Assembly: GCF_004785795.1 (NCBI RefSeq)
Contig: NZ_SRRO01000001.1
Location: 2,914,001 to 2,978,000, forward strand
DNA length: 64,000 nt
Direction: 5' to 3'
Source: Nocardioides eburneiflavus
GTDB taxonomy: Bacteria; Actinomycetota; Actinomycetes; Propionibacteriales; Nocardioidaceae
Shown: positions 20,464 through 30,926 of the stretch, piece after piece
Position numbering within the stretch: position 1 is the first letter of the stretch
Layout of the letters: each line of letters begins with the position of its first letter
The notes under the pieces: model-generated
What the model saw: the letters and a program-made list of their open reading frames with translations, nothing else
What the model was told of the DNA's origin: nothing
The model's database searches: none
Made by a program: the position numbers and the translations under genes

Positions 20464-22238
20464 TGCGCCACCCCCATGCCCGTCGCCATGCCGGTCCCAC
20501 CGGCCTCGGGATCGGTCAGGCGCAGCCAGAGGAAGCCGTACCCACCCAGCGTGAGCAGGTAGGGCAGCTCGCCGATGGCCGGGAACGGCACCCCGCCGAG
20601 CAGCTCGACCGGGACCATGCCCTCCCAGTGGCGCAGGTCGAGCTCCACCGGCTGCGGGAACCGGGACAGGTTGTTGACGCACAGGATCACGTCGCGGCCC
20701 TGGTCGGAGCCGTGCTCGCGGACGTAGGACAGCACGCTCGGGTTGGATCCGCCGAGGTCGGTGAAGTCGCCGAGGCCGAAGGCCGGGTGGCGGCGCCGGG
20801 CGTGGACCAGCCGGCGGGTCCAGTGCAGCAGCGAGGAGGTGTTCTCGAGCTGCGCCTCGACGTTGACCGACTGGTAGCCGTAGACCGGGTCCTGGATGGC
20901 GGGCAGGTGCAGCTTGCCCGGCGTGGCGGAGGAGAAGCCGGCGTTGCGGTCGGGCGTCCACTGCATGGGCGTACGCACGCCGTCGCGGTCGCCCAGCCAG
21001 ATGTTGTCGCCCATCCCGATCTCGTCGCCGTAGTAGAGGACGGGGGACCCGGGCAGCGACAGCAGGAGCGCCGTGAACAGCTCCATCCGGTTGACGTCGT
21101 TGTCGAGGAGGGGGGCGAGCCGCCGTCGGATGCCGATGTTGGCCTTCATCCGCGGGTCGTGGGCGTACTCCGACCACATGTAGTCGCGGTCCTCGTCGGT
21201 GACCATCTCGAGGGTGAGCTCGTCGTGGTTGCGCAGGAAGATGCCCCATTGGCACCCGTCGGGGATCGACGGCGTCTGCTCGAGGATCTCCGAGATCGGG
21301 AAGCGCGACTCGCGGCGCACGGCCATGAAGATGCGCGGCATCACGGGGAAGTGGAACGCCATGTGGCACTCGGTGCCGACCCAGCGGCCGTCCTCGGTCT
21401 GCTCCGGGCCGAAGTACTCCACGACGTCGGCGGGCCACTGGTTGGCCTCGCAGAGCAGCACGCGACCGGGGTAGTGCTCGTCGACGAAGCGGCGGCACTT
21501 CTTGAGGAAGTCGTGGGTCTCGGGCAGGTTCTCGCCGTTGGTGCCGGGGCGCTCGTAGAGGTAGGGCACCGCGTCGAGCCGGAAGCCGTCGAGGCCCATG
21601 TCGAGCCAGAACGCCATCGCGTCCAGCATCGCGTCGTGGACCTTGGGGTTGTCGAAGTTGAGGTCGGGCTGGTGGTGGAAGAACCGGTGCCAGAAGTACT
21701 GCTGGCGCACCGGGTCCCACGTCCAGTTGGACGGCTCGGTGTCGACGAAGATGACGCGCGCGTCCTGGTAGAGCTCGTCGGTGTCGGACCAGACGTAGAA
21801 GTCGCCGTAGGGCCCGTCCGGGTCGCTGCGGCTGGCCTGGAACCACGGGTGCGCGTCACTGGTGTGGTTCATGACGAAGTCGATGATCACGCGGATGCCG
21901 CGCTGGTGGCAGGCGTCGAGGAACTCGTGGAAGTCCTCGACGGTGCCGCACTCGGGGAGGATGTTGTTGTAGTCCGCGACGTCGTAGCCGCCGTCGCGCA
22001 GCGGCGAGGTGAAGAACGGCGGCACCCACAGGCAGTCCACCCCGAGCCACTCGAGGTAGTCGAGCTTCTCGATGAGTCCCTTGAAGTCGCCGGTCCCGTC
22101 GCCGTCGGCGTCGCGGAACGACCGCACGAGCACCTCGTAGAAGACCGCCGTCTTGAACCACTCCGGCTCTGCGTTGAGGACTGCCGTGGCCGCGCCTGCG
22201 TCCGTCGGCATCTCGGCTGACGTGGGGTGGTCGGTCAA
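20460..22238 (-). CDS. treS: Trehalose synthase (maltose alpha-D-glucosyltransferase)
   Basis: A 592-residue GH13 enzyme that isomerises trehalose and maltose. The chain has the family start [20 protein letters not shown], the nucleophile Asp222 in [12 protein letters not shown], and the [18 protein letters not shown] block ([14 protein letters not shown] here). I place the start at the TTG at 22238: it overlaps the glgE stop (TTGA) and AGGAGG lies 5 bases before it. An internal ATG 11 codons later would leave that ribosome site unused. TTG is a weak start and may keep TreS below GlgE in level. The stop overlaps the mak start. Confidence 0.94.
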   Translation of the reverse strand: MTDHPTSAEMPTDAGAATAVLNAEPEWFKTAVFYEVLVRSFRDADGDGTGDFKGLIEKLDYLEWLGVDCLWVPPFFTSPLRDGGYDVADYNNILPECGTVEDFHEFLDACHQRGIRVIIDFVMNHTSDAHPWFQASRSDPDGPYGDFYVWSDTDELYQDARVIFVDTEPSNWTWDPVRQQYFWHRFFHHQPDLNFDNPKVHDAMLDAMAFWLDMGLDGFRLDAVPYLYERPGTNGENLPETHDFLKKCRRFVDEHYPGRVLLCEANQWPADVVEYFGPEQTEDGRWVGTECHMAFHFPVMPRIFMAVRRESRFPISEILEQTPSIPDGCQWGIFLRNHDELTLEMVTDEDRDYMWSEYAHDPRMKANIGIRRRLAPLLDNDVNRMELFTALLLSLPGSPVLYYGDEIGMGDNIWLGDRDGVRTPMQWTPDRNAGFSSATPGKLHLPAIQDPVYGYQSVNVEAQLENTSSLLHWTRRLVHARRRHPAFGLGDFTDLGGSNPSVLSYVREHGSDQGRDVILCVNNLSRFPQPVELDLRHWEGMVPVELLGGVPFPAIGELPYLLTLGGYGFLWLRLTDPEAGGTGMATGMGVAQ

Positions 22239-24229
22239 CGGGTCCTCCTGACACTGATGATGTGGGCGGGCTCCCAGCCGGGGTCGAGGCGTACGTAGTT
22301 GTGCGCGGTCCAGCTCCAGTCGGCACCGGTGATCTCGTCGTGGGCGACGAAGGAGTCGTGCCACTCCATGCCGAGCGCCGGCATGTCGAGGTGGACCATC
22401 GTCTCCCGCGTGCCGTGCGGGTCGAGATTGATGACGCTGATGACGACGTCACTGGTGCCGTCGGGGAGGTCGTGCCGCTTGCTGAACACCAGCACGTGGT
22501 CGTCGTCGCTGTGGTGGATGCTGACGTTGCGCAGCAGCTGCAGCGCCGGGTGCTGGCGCCGGATCTCGTTGAGCCGGGTCAGGTAGGGCGCGAGCGTGGT
22601 GCCCTCCGCGTCGTGCTTCTCCCAGTCGCGGATCCGGATCTGGTACTTCTCGGAGTCCAGGTACTCCTCCGAGCCGGGCTTGACCGCGACGTGCTCGAAC
22701 AGCTCGTAGCCGGCGTACACCCCCCAGCTCGGCGACCCGGTGGCGGCGAGCGCCGCGCGCACCTTGAACGCAGCCGGCCCGCCATACTGCAGGTAGGCGT
22801 GGAGGATGTCCGGGGTGTTGACGAAGAAGTTGGGCCGCATCAGGTGGTCGGACTGGCTCGACACCTCGACGAGGTAGTCCTCGATCTCGCGCTTGCCGGT
22901 GCGCCAGGTGAAGTAGGTGTAGCTCTGGTGGTAGCCCACTGCGCCGAGCCCGTGCATCATCGCCGGCTTGGTGAACGCCTCGGACAGGAAGATCACGTCC
23001 GGGTCGGTGCGCCTGACCTCCGCGAGCAGCCACTCCCAGAACGCGAGCGGCTTGGTGTGGGGGTTGTCGACGCGGAAGATCCGCACGCCGTGCGAGATCC
23101 ACAGCCTCACGATGCGCAGGACCTCGCGGCAGATGCCGGACGGGTCGTTGTCGAAGTTGATCGGGTAGATGTCCTGGTACTTCTTGGGCGGGTTCTCGGC
23201 GTACGCGATGCTCCCGTCGGCGCGCGTGGTGAAGAACTGCGGGTGGGTGGTCACCCACGGGTGGTCGGGCGCGGCCTGGAGGGCGAGGTCGAGGGCGACC
23301 TCGAGGTCGAGCTCCGCGGCGCGCGCGACGAAGGCGTCGAAGTCGGCGAACGTGCCGAGGTCGGGGTGGATGGCGTCGTGGCCGCCGTCCTTGCTGCCGA
23401 TCGCCCACGGCGAGCCGGTGTCGTCCGGGCCTGGGGTGAGGGTGTTGTTGGGGCCCTTGCGGTTGACCTCGCCGATCGGGTGGATCGGCGGGAGGTAGAT
23501 CACGTCGAAGCCCATCTCGGCGACCCGGTCGAGCCGCTTGGCGGCGGTGCGGAACGTGCCGGAGGTGACCTTGCCGGTCTTCGCGTCGCGCGTCGCGCCC
23601 TCGGAGCGGGGGAAGAACTCGTACCAGCTGCCGAACAGGGCGCGGGTGCGGTCCGCGCGGAAGCGGAAGGGGCCGGTGACGGTGAGCAGCTCACGCAGGG
23701 GGTGGGCGAGCAGCACGGCGCCGAGCTCGGGGTCCTGGAGGGCGGCGAGGCGCGCACCGACGGGACGGCTGGTGTCGGACGCGGCGGCGATCGCACCGAT
23801 GACGTGGTCGGCCGAGCCCATGTCGAGGGCGTCGGCGCCGGTGCCGGCGGCCACCCGCTCGAGCAGCAGCCGGGCCTCGGTGAACATCAGCTCGACGTCG
23901 ACCCCGGCCGGGATCTTGATGCCGGCGTCGTGCTGCCAGGTGGCGACGGGGTCGGACCACGAGTGGATCTCGAAGGTCCACTCGCCGGGGACGTCGGGGA
24001 CGACGTGGGCGACGTAGCGGTTGGGTGCGTCCCCGTCGGGACGCATCCGCACCGGATCGCGCGTACGCCCCGCCGGGTCAGTGGCCACCACCTCCGCGGC
24101 CAGCTGGTCGTGGCCCTCGCGGAACACCGACGCGCGTACGGGCGTCGGCTCGCCCACCGTGGCCTTGGCCGACTGGCGACCGAGGTCGACCACGGGAGAG
24201 ACATCCATCACGGGTATCCGTCCAACCAT
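22235..24229 (-). CDS. glgE: Alpha-1,4-glucan:maltose-1-phosphate maltosyltransferase GlgE
   Basis: A 664-residue GH13_3 enzyme that extends alpha-1,4-glucan with maltose-1-phosphate. The start [17 protein letters not shown] is typical of the family. The nucleophile is Asp388 in [11 protein letters not shown], and the [11 protein letters not shown] block carries the acid Glu. The [10 protein letters not shown] and [11 protein letters not shown] segments are conserved. An ATG 12 codons upstream exists, but the family start is at 24229. This is the first gene of the four-gene operon. AAGTGT 6 bases before the ATG could be a weak leaderless -10. Its last bases encode the ribosome site of treS. 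Confidence 0.95.
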   Translation of the reverse strand: MVGRIPVMDVSPVVDLGRQSAKATVGEPTPVRASVFREGHDQLAAEVVATDPAGRTRDPVRMRPDGDAPNRYVAHVVPDVPGEWTFEIHSWSDPVATWQHDAGIKIPAGVDVELMFTEARLLLERVAAGTGADALDMGSADHVIGAIAAASDTSRPVGARLAALQDPELGAVLLAHPLRELLTVTGPFRFRADRTRALFGSWYEFFPRSEGATRDAKTGKVTSGTFRTAAKRLDRVAEMGFDVIYLPPIHPIGEVNRKGPNNTLTPGPDDTGSPWAIGSKDGGHDAIHPDLGTFADFDAFVARAAELDLEVALDLALQAAPDHPWVTTHPQFFTTRADGSIAYAENPPKKYQDIYPINFDNDPSGICREVLRIVRLWISHGVRIFRVDNPHTKPLAFWEWLLAEVRRTDPDVIFLSEAFTKPAMMHGLGAVGYHQSYTYFTWRTGKREIEDYLVEVSSQSDHLMRPNFFVNTPDILHAYLQYGGPAAFKVRAALAATGSPSWGVYAGYELFEHVAVKPGSEEYLDSEKYQIRIRDWEKHDAEGTTLAPYLTRLNEIRRQHPALQLLRNVSIHHSDDDHVLVFSKRHDLPDGTSDVVISVINLDPHGTRETMVHLDMPALGMEWHDSFVAHDEITGADWSWTAHNYVRLDPGWEPAHIISVRRTR

Positions 24230-24309
24230 GCCCCCACACTTGCGAAGGTCGGGGTCGGGGCGCAAGCCGGACGGGGCACGGTCTCACCCCTTTGACACGG
24301 CCCTGCCCC

Positions 24310-24353
24310 GCCGCCGCCCGGCCGCCGCCCGGCCGCCGCCCGGCTGCTGCCCG
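24310..24353. repeat. Four tandem copies of an 11-base GC repeat
   Basis: GCCGCCGCCCG occurs three times without change and a fourth time with two changes (GCTGCTGCCCG), between the M36 peptidase stop and glgE. No open frame uses it. Slippage is the simplest origin. Confidence 0.7.
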
Positions 24354-24361
24354 CCGCTACC

Positions 24362-27300
24362 TCACCGCCGCGTCACCACGATCCGCTGGAGACGGCTGCG
24401 GGCCGGTGCGAGGGCGCTGCGGTCCGCGGGACGGAAGCGCACCCGCACGGTGTGCCGGCCGCGGAGCAGGCGCTTGGTCACCAGCACCGTGCGCTCACCG
24501 GTCCGGGTGGTGAAGCTCTTCCACCTCTTCCCGTCGATGACGACCACCAGCCGTCCCGCCGTAGGCAGCGCACTGGGGGAGCTGACCTCGACCAGCAGCT
24601 TCGGCGCGCGGTTCCGCGTCGTCTGGATCCTCCGCCGCACCGTCAGCGACACCGTCGGTCGTACGCGGGCGGTGGCCGGCGTGGTCTGCGTCGGCGTCGC
24701 GGTGCCGGTGCCGGTGCCGGTGCCCGTGCCGCCGGTCGAGCCGCCGGTCGAGCTGCCGGCACCCGACGGGTCGGGCTGCTCCGGCAGCGTGGCGTCCTCG
24801 CCGAAGACCTGGAGCTCGGCGGCATGCACGATGGTGCCGCGGTCCGAGCCCTCCTTGCAGTCCGTCAGCACGGTCGTGCTCGCCGTCTGCTGGCCTGCGT
24901 ACGCCTCCTGGCCGGTGCACTGGTTCTCGAGGGTGACCAGGCGTACGGCGGCGGCCTCCGTGTCAGGCACGTCGAACGCGCGCATGGTGAGCGTCGGCGC
25001 GACCGGTCGGGGCAGCGTGCTGGGGAAGGCGTCCGCGGGCGAGGTGTAGAACTGCGTCCACGTCGCACCGGGCGACCCGCAGTCGGTCGTGCAGGCCTCG
25101 AGGGCGAACTGGCGCAGCGCCGTGAAGCGCGATCCCGAGTCGGGGTCCTCCTGCGCCAGCGGCACGTCGGTGCCGGACGCGGGCGCGGGGGTCAGGTAGG
25201 CGCTGACCTGCACCCTCCTGACGGTGCTGACGTCGCCGGCGAGGTCGACCGAGACGGACGGGTGGGACTCGTCGACCTGGGCCTCGGTCACCCCGCCCCA
25301 GTTGGTGGCCTCCGTGCCGTCGATGAGCGCCTCGGGGTTCAGCGACCCCTCGGTCGCCCCGATGACGGACGCCCCGGCCGCGGCACCGGCCAGGTTGACC
25401 ACGTCACCGATGGTCTCGGTGCGGTCGGCACCGTCCCCGGGGACGGTCATCGTCCAGCGGGTGAACCCGCGGTCGGGCGAGACCGCCAGCATCTCGTACG
25501 TGCCGGGGGTGAAGCGCGCGCTGGCGCCGAGCCCGGTGGTCGGGTCGGTGTCGGCGACGGGGGTCACGCGGGCCTCGTAGTCGCCGACGTAGATCCTGGC
25601 CGCGCCGGTCGTGGCGAAGGTGATCGTCGAGACCGGACCGCTCGGGTTGGCGAAGCTCGGGACCGGCTCGTGGTCGTCGGCGTCGACGACCGAGGCGTCC
25701 ACGCCCATGCCGCGGCGGGCGAAGGCCGCCCACAGGACGTCCTCGTTCGCGCCGTCGAACCGCATCCGGTCGGCCGCGATCAGCGCGTCCCTCGCGTCGA
25801 GCATCGAGGTGGCGCCCTGCTGGAGCAGGAACGAGTCGAACATCAGCTGGACCCAGCGGCGGTTGCCCGGGCAGGTGTCCACCGGGCGCGGCGTGGCGGT
25901 CGGGGTGGCCTGCGCGCAGGCGAGCTGGAGGGCGCTGTCGGCGTACGGGAACTCGGCGTCGTACCTCTCGACGAGGGCCCGCCGGACCTCCCACATGGTC
26001 CCGTTCCAGATCTCGCCGTCGGCGTGGACCTCGGGCCCGGTGGAGTCGAAGCCGTAGTCGGAGAAGTTGAGCGGGTTGTCGTCGATCGAGTAGTCGCGGA
26101 TCGCGGTCTCGGTGTTGCCCGTGGCGTACGCGCCGACCGCCCACACGTTGCCGCCGTTGCTGTAGCCGTGCGCGAACTGGTACTCGCCGGCGACCAGGTC
26201 GCTCCAGGACTCGCCCATGGCCCCGCCGTGCTCGGAGGTCAGGCCCTCGTCGGGGCCGGCCACCATGCGGTTGCTGATGGCGTGGGTGTACTCGTGGCCG
26301 ACGATGCCCATGTCGAGGCCCCCGTCGGTGCAGGGGGCGTAGAACGCGCCGGCGATCGGCTCGAAGAGGTACTGGTTGGTGATGCCGGGCGTGCCGTCCT
26401 GCAGGGTGATCTGGTTGGCGTTGTCACGGCCGAGGAAGCTCGGGCTGCCGCCGGTGATCGCACCCGCCTGCGCGTTGCCGACCTCCTGGTCGCCCCCGAC
26501 GCCGCCGCGGCTGCCGTTGTCGAGCTGCATGTTGTAGTTCTCCTCGGTGAAGCCGAGGTAGTAGGAGTAGTCGTGCATCCGGTTGTGCGCGGCGAACAGG
26601 TTGCCGACCGACGCGTCGATGTCGTTGCCGCCGGGCACGAGCTGGGCCACGTCGCACCGGCTGTTGTTCCAGTGGTCCTCGAACTCCTCGGTGTAGTGCC
26701 GCTCCGCGGAGACCGGCGCCTGGAAGAGACCGCCCGGCGTGAGCGGGCTGGTCCAGGCCTCGTGGGTGTTGGCGGTGTTGCCGACGGTGGTGAAGGTCGG
26801 CAGGGCACCGATCGTGTCCCAGGGGCCGAAGGCCGCGACGTTGGCGAGCGGGGTGGGGGACGTGGCGCACTCGTCGGCTCCGGACCTCCAGCAGGCGACG
26901 ACCGAGTTGGTCGGCGTCTCCTCGGGGGAGTCGAGGGTCGGGTTGGCGGTGAAGAGGCGCCAGCGCGGGTTGGCGGCGAGGTCGCCGGCCCCGGGGGCCG
27001 CGGAGTCGCTGGTGGTGACCGCCAGGGCGTACTGGCCGAGGACGACCGTGCCGGGCTCGAACTCGCAGACCTGGAGCGAGTACGTGCCGCCCGGGATGCT
27101 GGCGGCCGAGTACTGGAGGGCCTCCGGGTTGGTGGCGAGGTCCTGCGAGGCGAGCAAGGTCGAGCCCTGGAAGAGCTTGAGGACGAAGTCGTCCGTGGGC
27201 GACCCGGTGGCGACCGCGCTGATCGACCGGGTCAGGTCGTCCTCGAGGTCGAACGGGTGCTTCGGTCCGCAGCCGGTCGCGAGGTCGACCGCGCCGGTGA

Positions 27301-28198
27301 AGACGTCGTTGTAGGCGAAGTTCTCGGTCTTGTTGTGACGGGCGAGGACCTCGCCGGTCACCCCGTCGACGAGCGAGGTGAAGGCCAGGGTCGCACCGCC
27401 GGCGACGTTGACCACGTTGGCCTCCAGCACGGGGCGCACCGAGCCGTCGGCCATCGGCAGCGCGCGCAGGCGGACCTGCTGCTCCTGGGCGAAGCCGGGC
27501 ACGGTGAGCCGCGTCCAACCGCCGCTGACCCTCCTCGTGATGTCCGCGACCTGCGCCGCCGGCAAGCCGACGGACAGGTCGCTCGCCGCCGCGAGCCAGC
27601 CCTCGAGCGGCGTCAGCGTGGCCGCCGGCATCGAGCCGGTCGTCCGGGCGAGCGAGGAGGAGGCGTACGCGACCTCGCCGTCGGCGACGCCCACGGTGAC
27701 CAGGCCGCCCAGTGCCGGGGCGACGCCGTCGAACTGCTGGCGGAACAGCACGGCACGGGCCTCGGACTGGGCCAGCTCCTGCGCGCTGACCAGCTCGAGG
27801 CGGTCGACGGCCTCGGGCGTCAGGGCGAACGCGGCGGCGTGCTCGCGCAGCCAGGCGCGGGCCCCGGCCGCGGGGGCGCCCGGCGCGGCGCCGAGGCTCC
27901 CCCCGGTCGGGAGGATCGACGCGGGAGTGCCGAGCGAGTTCCACCTGGCGGTGACGTCGCCGAGGGCGGCCACGGCCTGGCGCTGCGCGGGGGAGGGGAG
28001 TGCGGTGCCCCGGGAGTCGACGTCGGCCGGACCGGCCACCGGGTCGCCGAGCGTACGCACGTCGCGTGGGGCGGGGCCGGGAGTGATCGTCTCGGGCTCG
28101 GCGGTGGCCGGCGTGGCGATCGTGGTGAGCGTGGAGATCGCGAGGAGCGAGGCGGCCGCGAGGATGGTGCGGCCGAGGCGGTGGCGGGGCTGCGTCAT
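24362..28198 (-). CDS. Secreted M36 (fungalysin-type) metallopeptidase
   Basis: A 1278-residue exported zinc peptidase. The signal peptide covers about residues 1-33 and ends near TPATAEP. A propeptide (about 60-300) follows, then a pre-peptidase-like beta domain. The catalytic core has HEYTH at residues 635-639, with MGESWSDLVAGEY supplying the third zinc ligand Glu. A C-terminal beta-sandwich near residues 980-1140 may bind a surface. A Gly/Thr/Ser linker of repeated GT units leads to a basic C-terminal domain (about 1170-1278) of Ig-like strands. It probably degrades extracellular protein. The ATG follows directly upstream of the signal peptide. It diverges from glgP over 92 bases. Many homologues are shorter; the tail is an addition. 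Confidence 0.9.
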   Translation of the reverse strand: MTQPRHRLGRTILAAASLLAISTLTTIATPATAEPETITPGPAPRDVRTLGDPVAGPADVDSRGTALPSPAQRQAVAALGDVTARWNSLGTPASILPTGGSLGAAPGAPAAGARAWLREHAAAFALTPEAVDRLELVSAQELAQSEARAVLFRQQFDGVAPALGGLVTVGVADGEVAYASSSLARTTGSMPAATLTPLEGWLAAASDLSVGLPAAQVADITRRVSGGWTRLTVPGFAQEQQVRLRALPMADGSVRPVLEANVVNVAGGATLAFTSLVDGVTGEVLARHNKTENFAYNDVFTGAVDLATGCGPKHPFDLEDDLTRSISAVATGSPTDDFVLKLFQGSTLLASQDLATNPEALQYSAASIPGGTYSLQVCEFEPGTVVLGQYALAVTTSDSAAPGAGDLAANPRWRLFTANPTLDSPEETPTNSVVACWRSGADECATSPTPLANVAAFGPWDTIGALPTFTTVGNTANTHEAWTSPLTPGGLFQAPVSAERHYTEEFEDHWNNSRCDVAQLVPGGNDIDASVGNLFAAHNRMHDYSYYLGFTEENYNMQLDNGSRGGVGGDQEVGNAQAGAITGGSPSFLGRDNANQITLQDGTPGITNQYLFEPIAGAFYAPCTDGGLDMGIVGHEYTHAISNRMVAGPDEGLTSEHGGAMGESWSDLVAGEYQFAHGYSNGGNVWAVGAYATGNTETAIRDYSIDDNPLNFSDYGFDSTGPEVHADGEIWNGTMWEVRRALVERYDAEFPYADSALQLACAQATPTATPRPVDTCPGNRRWVQLMFDSFLLQQGATSMLDARDALIAADRMRFDGANEDVLWAAFARRGMGVDASVVDADDHEPVPSFANPSGPVSTITFATTGAARIYVGDYEARVTPVADTDPTTGLGASARFTPGTYEMLAVSPDRGFTRWTMTVPGDGADRTETIGDVVNLAGAAAGASVIGATEGSLNPEALIDGTEATNWGGVTEAQVDESHPSVSVDLAGDVSTVRRVQVSAYLTPAPASGTDVPLAQEDPDSGSRFTALRQFALEACTTDCGSPGATWTQFYTSPADAFPSTLPRPVAPTLTMRAFDVPDTEAAAVRLVTLENQCTGQEAYAGQQTASTTVLTDCKEGSDRGTIVHAAELQVFGEDATLPEQPDPSGAGSSTGGSTGGTGTGTGTGTATPTQTTPATARVRPTVSLTVRRRIQTTRNRAPKLLVEVSSPSALPTAGRLVVVIDGKRWKSFTTRTGERTVLVTKRLLRGRHTVRVRFRPADRSALAPARSRLQRIVVTRR

Positions 28199-28225
28199 GC
28201 CGCAACAACGGCGGGACGAGCCGCG

Positions 28226-28240
28226 AGGTTACTCATGAGT
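28226..28240 (-). promoter_or_regulatory. Possible -10 box and palindrome upstream of the M36 peptidase
   Basis: TAACCT on the minus strand (28226-28231) lies 27 bases before the ATG at 28198. It abuts the perfect 10-base palindrome ACTCATGAGT (28231-28240). The -35 region is not clear. Confidence 0.3.
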
Positions 28241-28252
28241 CGGGCCCGCGCG

Positions 28253-28282
28253 CTTGGATCGTTCCAAGAAATGCCCTAGCGT
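28253..28282 (+). promoter_or_regulatory. glgP promoter with an inverted repeat over the -35 box
   Basis: The -10 box TAGCGT (28277-28282) lies 8 bases before the GTG start, and a TTGGAT -35 (28254-28259) is 17 bases further up. The -35 lies inside the perfect inverted repeat CTTGGA-TCGT-TCCAAG (28253-28268), a likely regulator site. The transcript is probably leaderless, although AGGA four bases before the GTG could act as a weak ribosome site. Confidence 0.55.
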
Positions 28283-28290
28283 GCAGGACC

Positions 28291-30873
28291 GTGCGAGCGT
28301 TCCGACGATTCACCGTCCGTCCTGTCCTGCCCGAGCCCCTGGGCGCGCTGTCCGTCCTGGCCGGCAACCTCCGCTGGTCGTGGCACCCGCCCACGCAGGA
28401 CGTGTTCTCCTCGATCGACCCCTCGCTGTGGCGTGAGGTCAAGCGCGACCCGGTCCGGTTCCTCGGCGCGGTCGGGCGTGAGCGGCTCGACCAGCTCGTC
28501 GACGACGGCGACTTCCGGGCTCGCCTCGACGCGGCCCACGACGACCTCCAGCGCTACCTCACCGAGGACCGCTGGTACGCCCGCAAGGCCGGCACCGACG
28601 CGCCCCGCGCGGTCGCGTACTTCTCGTCCGAGTACGGCATCACCTCGGTGCTCCCGCAGTACTCCGGCGGTCTCGGCATCCTCGCCGGCGACCACCTCAA
28701 GGCGTCCTCCGACCTCGGCATCCCCCTGGTCGGCATCGGTCTGTTCTACCGCCACGGCTACTTCAAGCAGGCGCTCGACCGTGACGGCTGGCAGCTGGAG
28801 TCCTACCCGGTCCTCGACCCCGACGAGCTGCCGCTGAGCGTCCTCCGCGAGGCCGACGGCAGCCGGGCGACGGTCACGATCGCGCTGCCCGACGGCCCCG
28901 ACCTCGTGGCGCGCATCCTCGTCGCACACGTGGGCCGCGTGCCGCTGCTGCTGCTCGACACCGACATCGAGGAGAACAGCGCCCACTACCGCGACGTCAC
29001 CGACCGGCTCTACGGCGGCAACTCCGAGCACCGGCTGCGCCAGGAGCTGCTGCTCGGCATCGGCGGCGTGCGCGCGCTGCGGGTGTGGTCGCGCATCACC
29101 GGGGCGCCGGCCCCGGAGGTCTTCCACGCCAACGAGGGCCACGCCGGCTTCCTCGGCATCGAGCGGATCCGCGAGCTCACCGTCGCCGAGGACGGCCCGC
29201 ACCTCGACTTCGACACCGCGCTCGAGGTGTCCCGCGCCGGCACGGTCTTCACGACGCACACCCCGGTCCCCGCGGGCATCGACCGCTTCCCGCGCGAGCT
29301 GGTCTCCCAGTACTTCGGCGGCAACAGCCCGACCCCGGGCGTGCCGGTCGACCGGATCCTCGCGCTCGGCGCCGAGGACTACGACGGTGGCGACGCCGGC
29401 GTGTTCAACATGGCGGTGATGGGTTTCCGCCTCGCCCAGCGCGCCAACGGCGTCTCGCAGCTGCACGGCCACGTGTCGCGGGGGATGTTCAACGGCCTCT
29501 GGCCCGCCTTCGACGAGGCCGAGGTCCCGATCACGTCGATCACCAACGGGGTGCACGGCCCGACCTGGATCGCCCGAGAAGTCATCGAGCTCGCCGCGAG
29601 CCGCGGCGCGGACGTCGACGGCGACGACACCGACGCACTCTGGCCGATGGTCGACCAGTTCGGCGACCGCGAGATCTGGGACCTCAAGCGCACCCTGCGC
29701 ACCCGCTTCATCGAGGACGCCCGCGACCGGATGAAGAAGTCGGCGTCCAAGCGCGGCTACGCTCCGGCCGAGACCACCTGGATCGACACCGCCCTCGACC
29801 CCGACGTGCTGACCATCGGCTTCGCGCGACGCGTGCCGACGTACAAGCGCCTCACCCTGATGCTGCGCGACCCCGCCCGGCTCAGGAAGCTCCTGCTCGA
29901 CCCCGAGCGCCCGATCCAGCTCGTGATCGCCGGCAAGGCCCACCCGGCCGATGAGACCGGCAAGCGACTCATCCAGGAGATGGTGCGCTTCGCCGACGAC
30001 CCTGAGATCCGCCACCGCATCGCGTTCCTGCCCAACTACGACATCGCGATGGCGCAGCCGCTCTACCCGGGCTGCGACGTCTGGCTCAACAACCCGCTGC
30101 GCCCCTACGAGGCCTGCGGCACCTCCGGGATGAAGGCCGCGCTCAACGGCGGGCTCAACCTGTCGATCCTCGACGGCTGGTGGGACGAGTGGTACGACGG
30201 CAACAACGGCTGGGCGATCCCGTCGGCCGACGGCATCGACGACCCCGACCGTCGTGACGACCTCGAGGCCAACGCGCTCTACGACCTCCTCGAGACCGAG
30301 GTCGTCCCGCGGTTCTACGAGACCAACGACGAGGGCGTGCCGCCGCGTTGGCTGGAGATGGTGCGCCACACACTGAAGTCGCTCGGTCCCAAGGTGCTGG
30401 CCACCCGTCAGGTGCGCGACTACGTCCGCGAACTCTACGCGCCCGCGGCGCACACCGCGCGGTCGCTCAACTCCGACTACGCCGGCGCGCACTCGCTCTC
30501 GGAGTGGAAGCAGTCCGTACGCGCCGCCTGGCCCGGCGTGCGCGTCGAGCACGTGGACTCCGAGGGTGTCGGCGACCAGGCCGAGGTCGGCGCCACGCTC
30601 GCCGTCCGCGCCTGGGTCGCGCTCGGCTCGCTGTCGCCGTCCGACGTGGAGGTCCAGGTCGTGCACGGCAGGATCGGTTCGGACGACGAGCTGACCGCCA
30701 CCTCCGTCACGCCGATGACCGTGGGGGAGTCCTACGACGGCAACCGCCACCGGTTCGACGCCCTCGTGCCGCTCGCGGTGTCCGGACCCTTCGGCTACAC
30801 GGTGCGCGCCCTGCCCCGGAACGAGGCGCTCGCCTCGGTGGCCGAGCTGGGGCTGGTGGCCGAGCCGGCCTGA
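28291..30873 (+). CDS. glgP: Alpha-glucan (glycogen) phosphorylase, GT35
   Basis: An 860-residue enzyme that releases glucose-1-phosphate from alpha-1,4-glucan. It belongs to the long actinobacterial type with an N-terminal DUF3417 segment (LAGNLRWSWHPPTQDVF). The pyridoxal-phosphate lysine lies at about residue 615 in CGTSGMKAALNGG. The substrate blocks QYSGGLGILAGDHLK, HANEGHAGF and NGVHGPTW are intact. The start is the GTG at 28291. It stands alone, diverging from the M36 gene, with its own promoter. In the cell it opposes the GlgE route encoded just upstream on the other strand. Confidence 0.95.
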   Translation: MRAFRRFTVRPVLPEPLGALSVLAGNLRWSWHPPTQDVFSSIDPSLWREVKRDPVRFLGAVGRERLDQLVDDGDFRARLDAAHDDLQRYLTEDRWYARKAGTDAPRAVAYFSSEYGITSVLPQYSGGLGILAGDHLKASSDLGIPLVGIGLFYRHGYFKQALDRDGWQLESYPVLDPDELPLSVLREADGSRATVTIALPDGPDLVARILVAHVGRVPLLLLDTDIEENSAHYRDVTDRLYGGNSEHRLRQELLLGIGGVRALRVWSRITGAPAPEVFHANEGHAGFLGIERIRELTVAEDGPHLDFDTALEVSRAGTVFTTHTPVPAGIDRFPRELVSQYFGGNSPTPGVPVDRILALGAEDYDGGDAGVFNMAVMGFRLAQRANGVSQLHGHVSRGMFNGLWPAFDEAEVPITSITNGVHGPTWIAREVIELAASRGADVDGDDTDALWPMVDQFGDREIWDLKRTLRTRFIEDARDRMKKSASKRGYAPAETTWIDTALDPDVLTIGFARRVPTYKRLTLMLRDPARLRKLLLDPERPIQLVIAGKAHPADETGKRLIQEMVRFADDPEIRHRIAFLPNYDIAMAQPLYPGCDVWLNNPLRPYEACGTSGMKAALNGGLNLSILDGWWDEWYDGNNGWAIPSADGIDDPDRRDDLEANALYDLLETEVVPRFYETNDEGVPPRWLEMVRHTLKSLGPKVLATRQVRDYVRELYAPAAHTARSLNSDYAGAHSLSEWKQSVRAAWPGVRVEHVDSEGVGDQAEVGATLAVRAWVALGSLSPSDVEVQVVHGRIGSDDELTATSVTPMTVGESYDGNRHRFDALVPLAVSGPFGYTVRALPRNEALASVAELGLVAEPA

Positions 30874-30876
30874 GGT

Positions 30877-30916
30877 CCTTCGCGTTCGATCCTCATCGGC
30901 TCCGACGTCGCGAAGG
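30877..30916. terminator. Weak hairpin after glgP
   Basis: CCTTCGCG and CGCGAAGG form an 8-base-pair stem with a 24-base loop between the convergent glgP and membrane protein genes. The long loop makes this only a possible terminator. Confidence 0.4.
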
Positions 30917-30926
30917 CAGCGTCGGG

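Noticed and set aside
24310..24353. CRISPR or regulatory array
   Set aside because: Units are 11 bases with no spacers; this is a simple tandem GC repeat.
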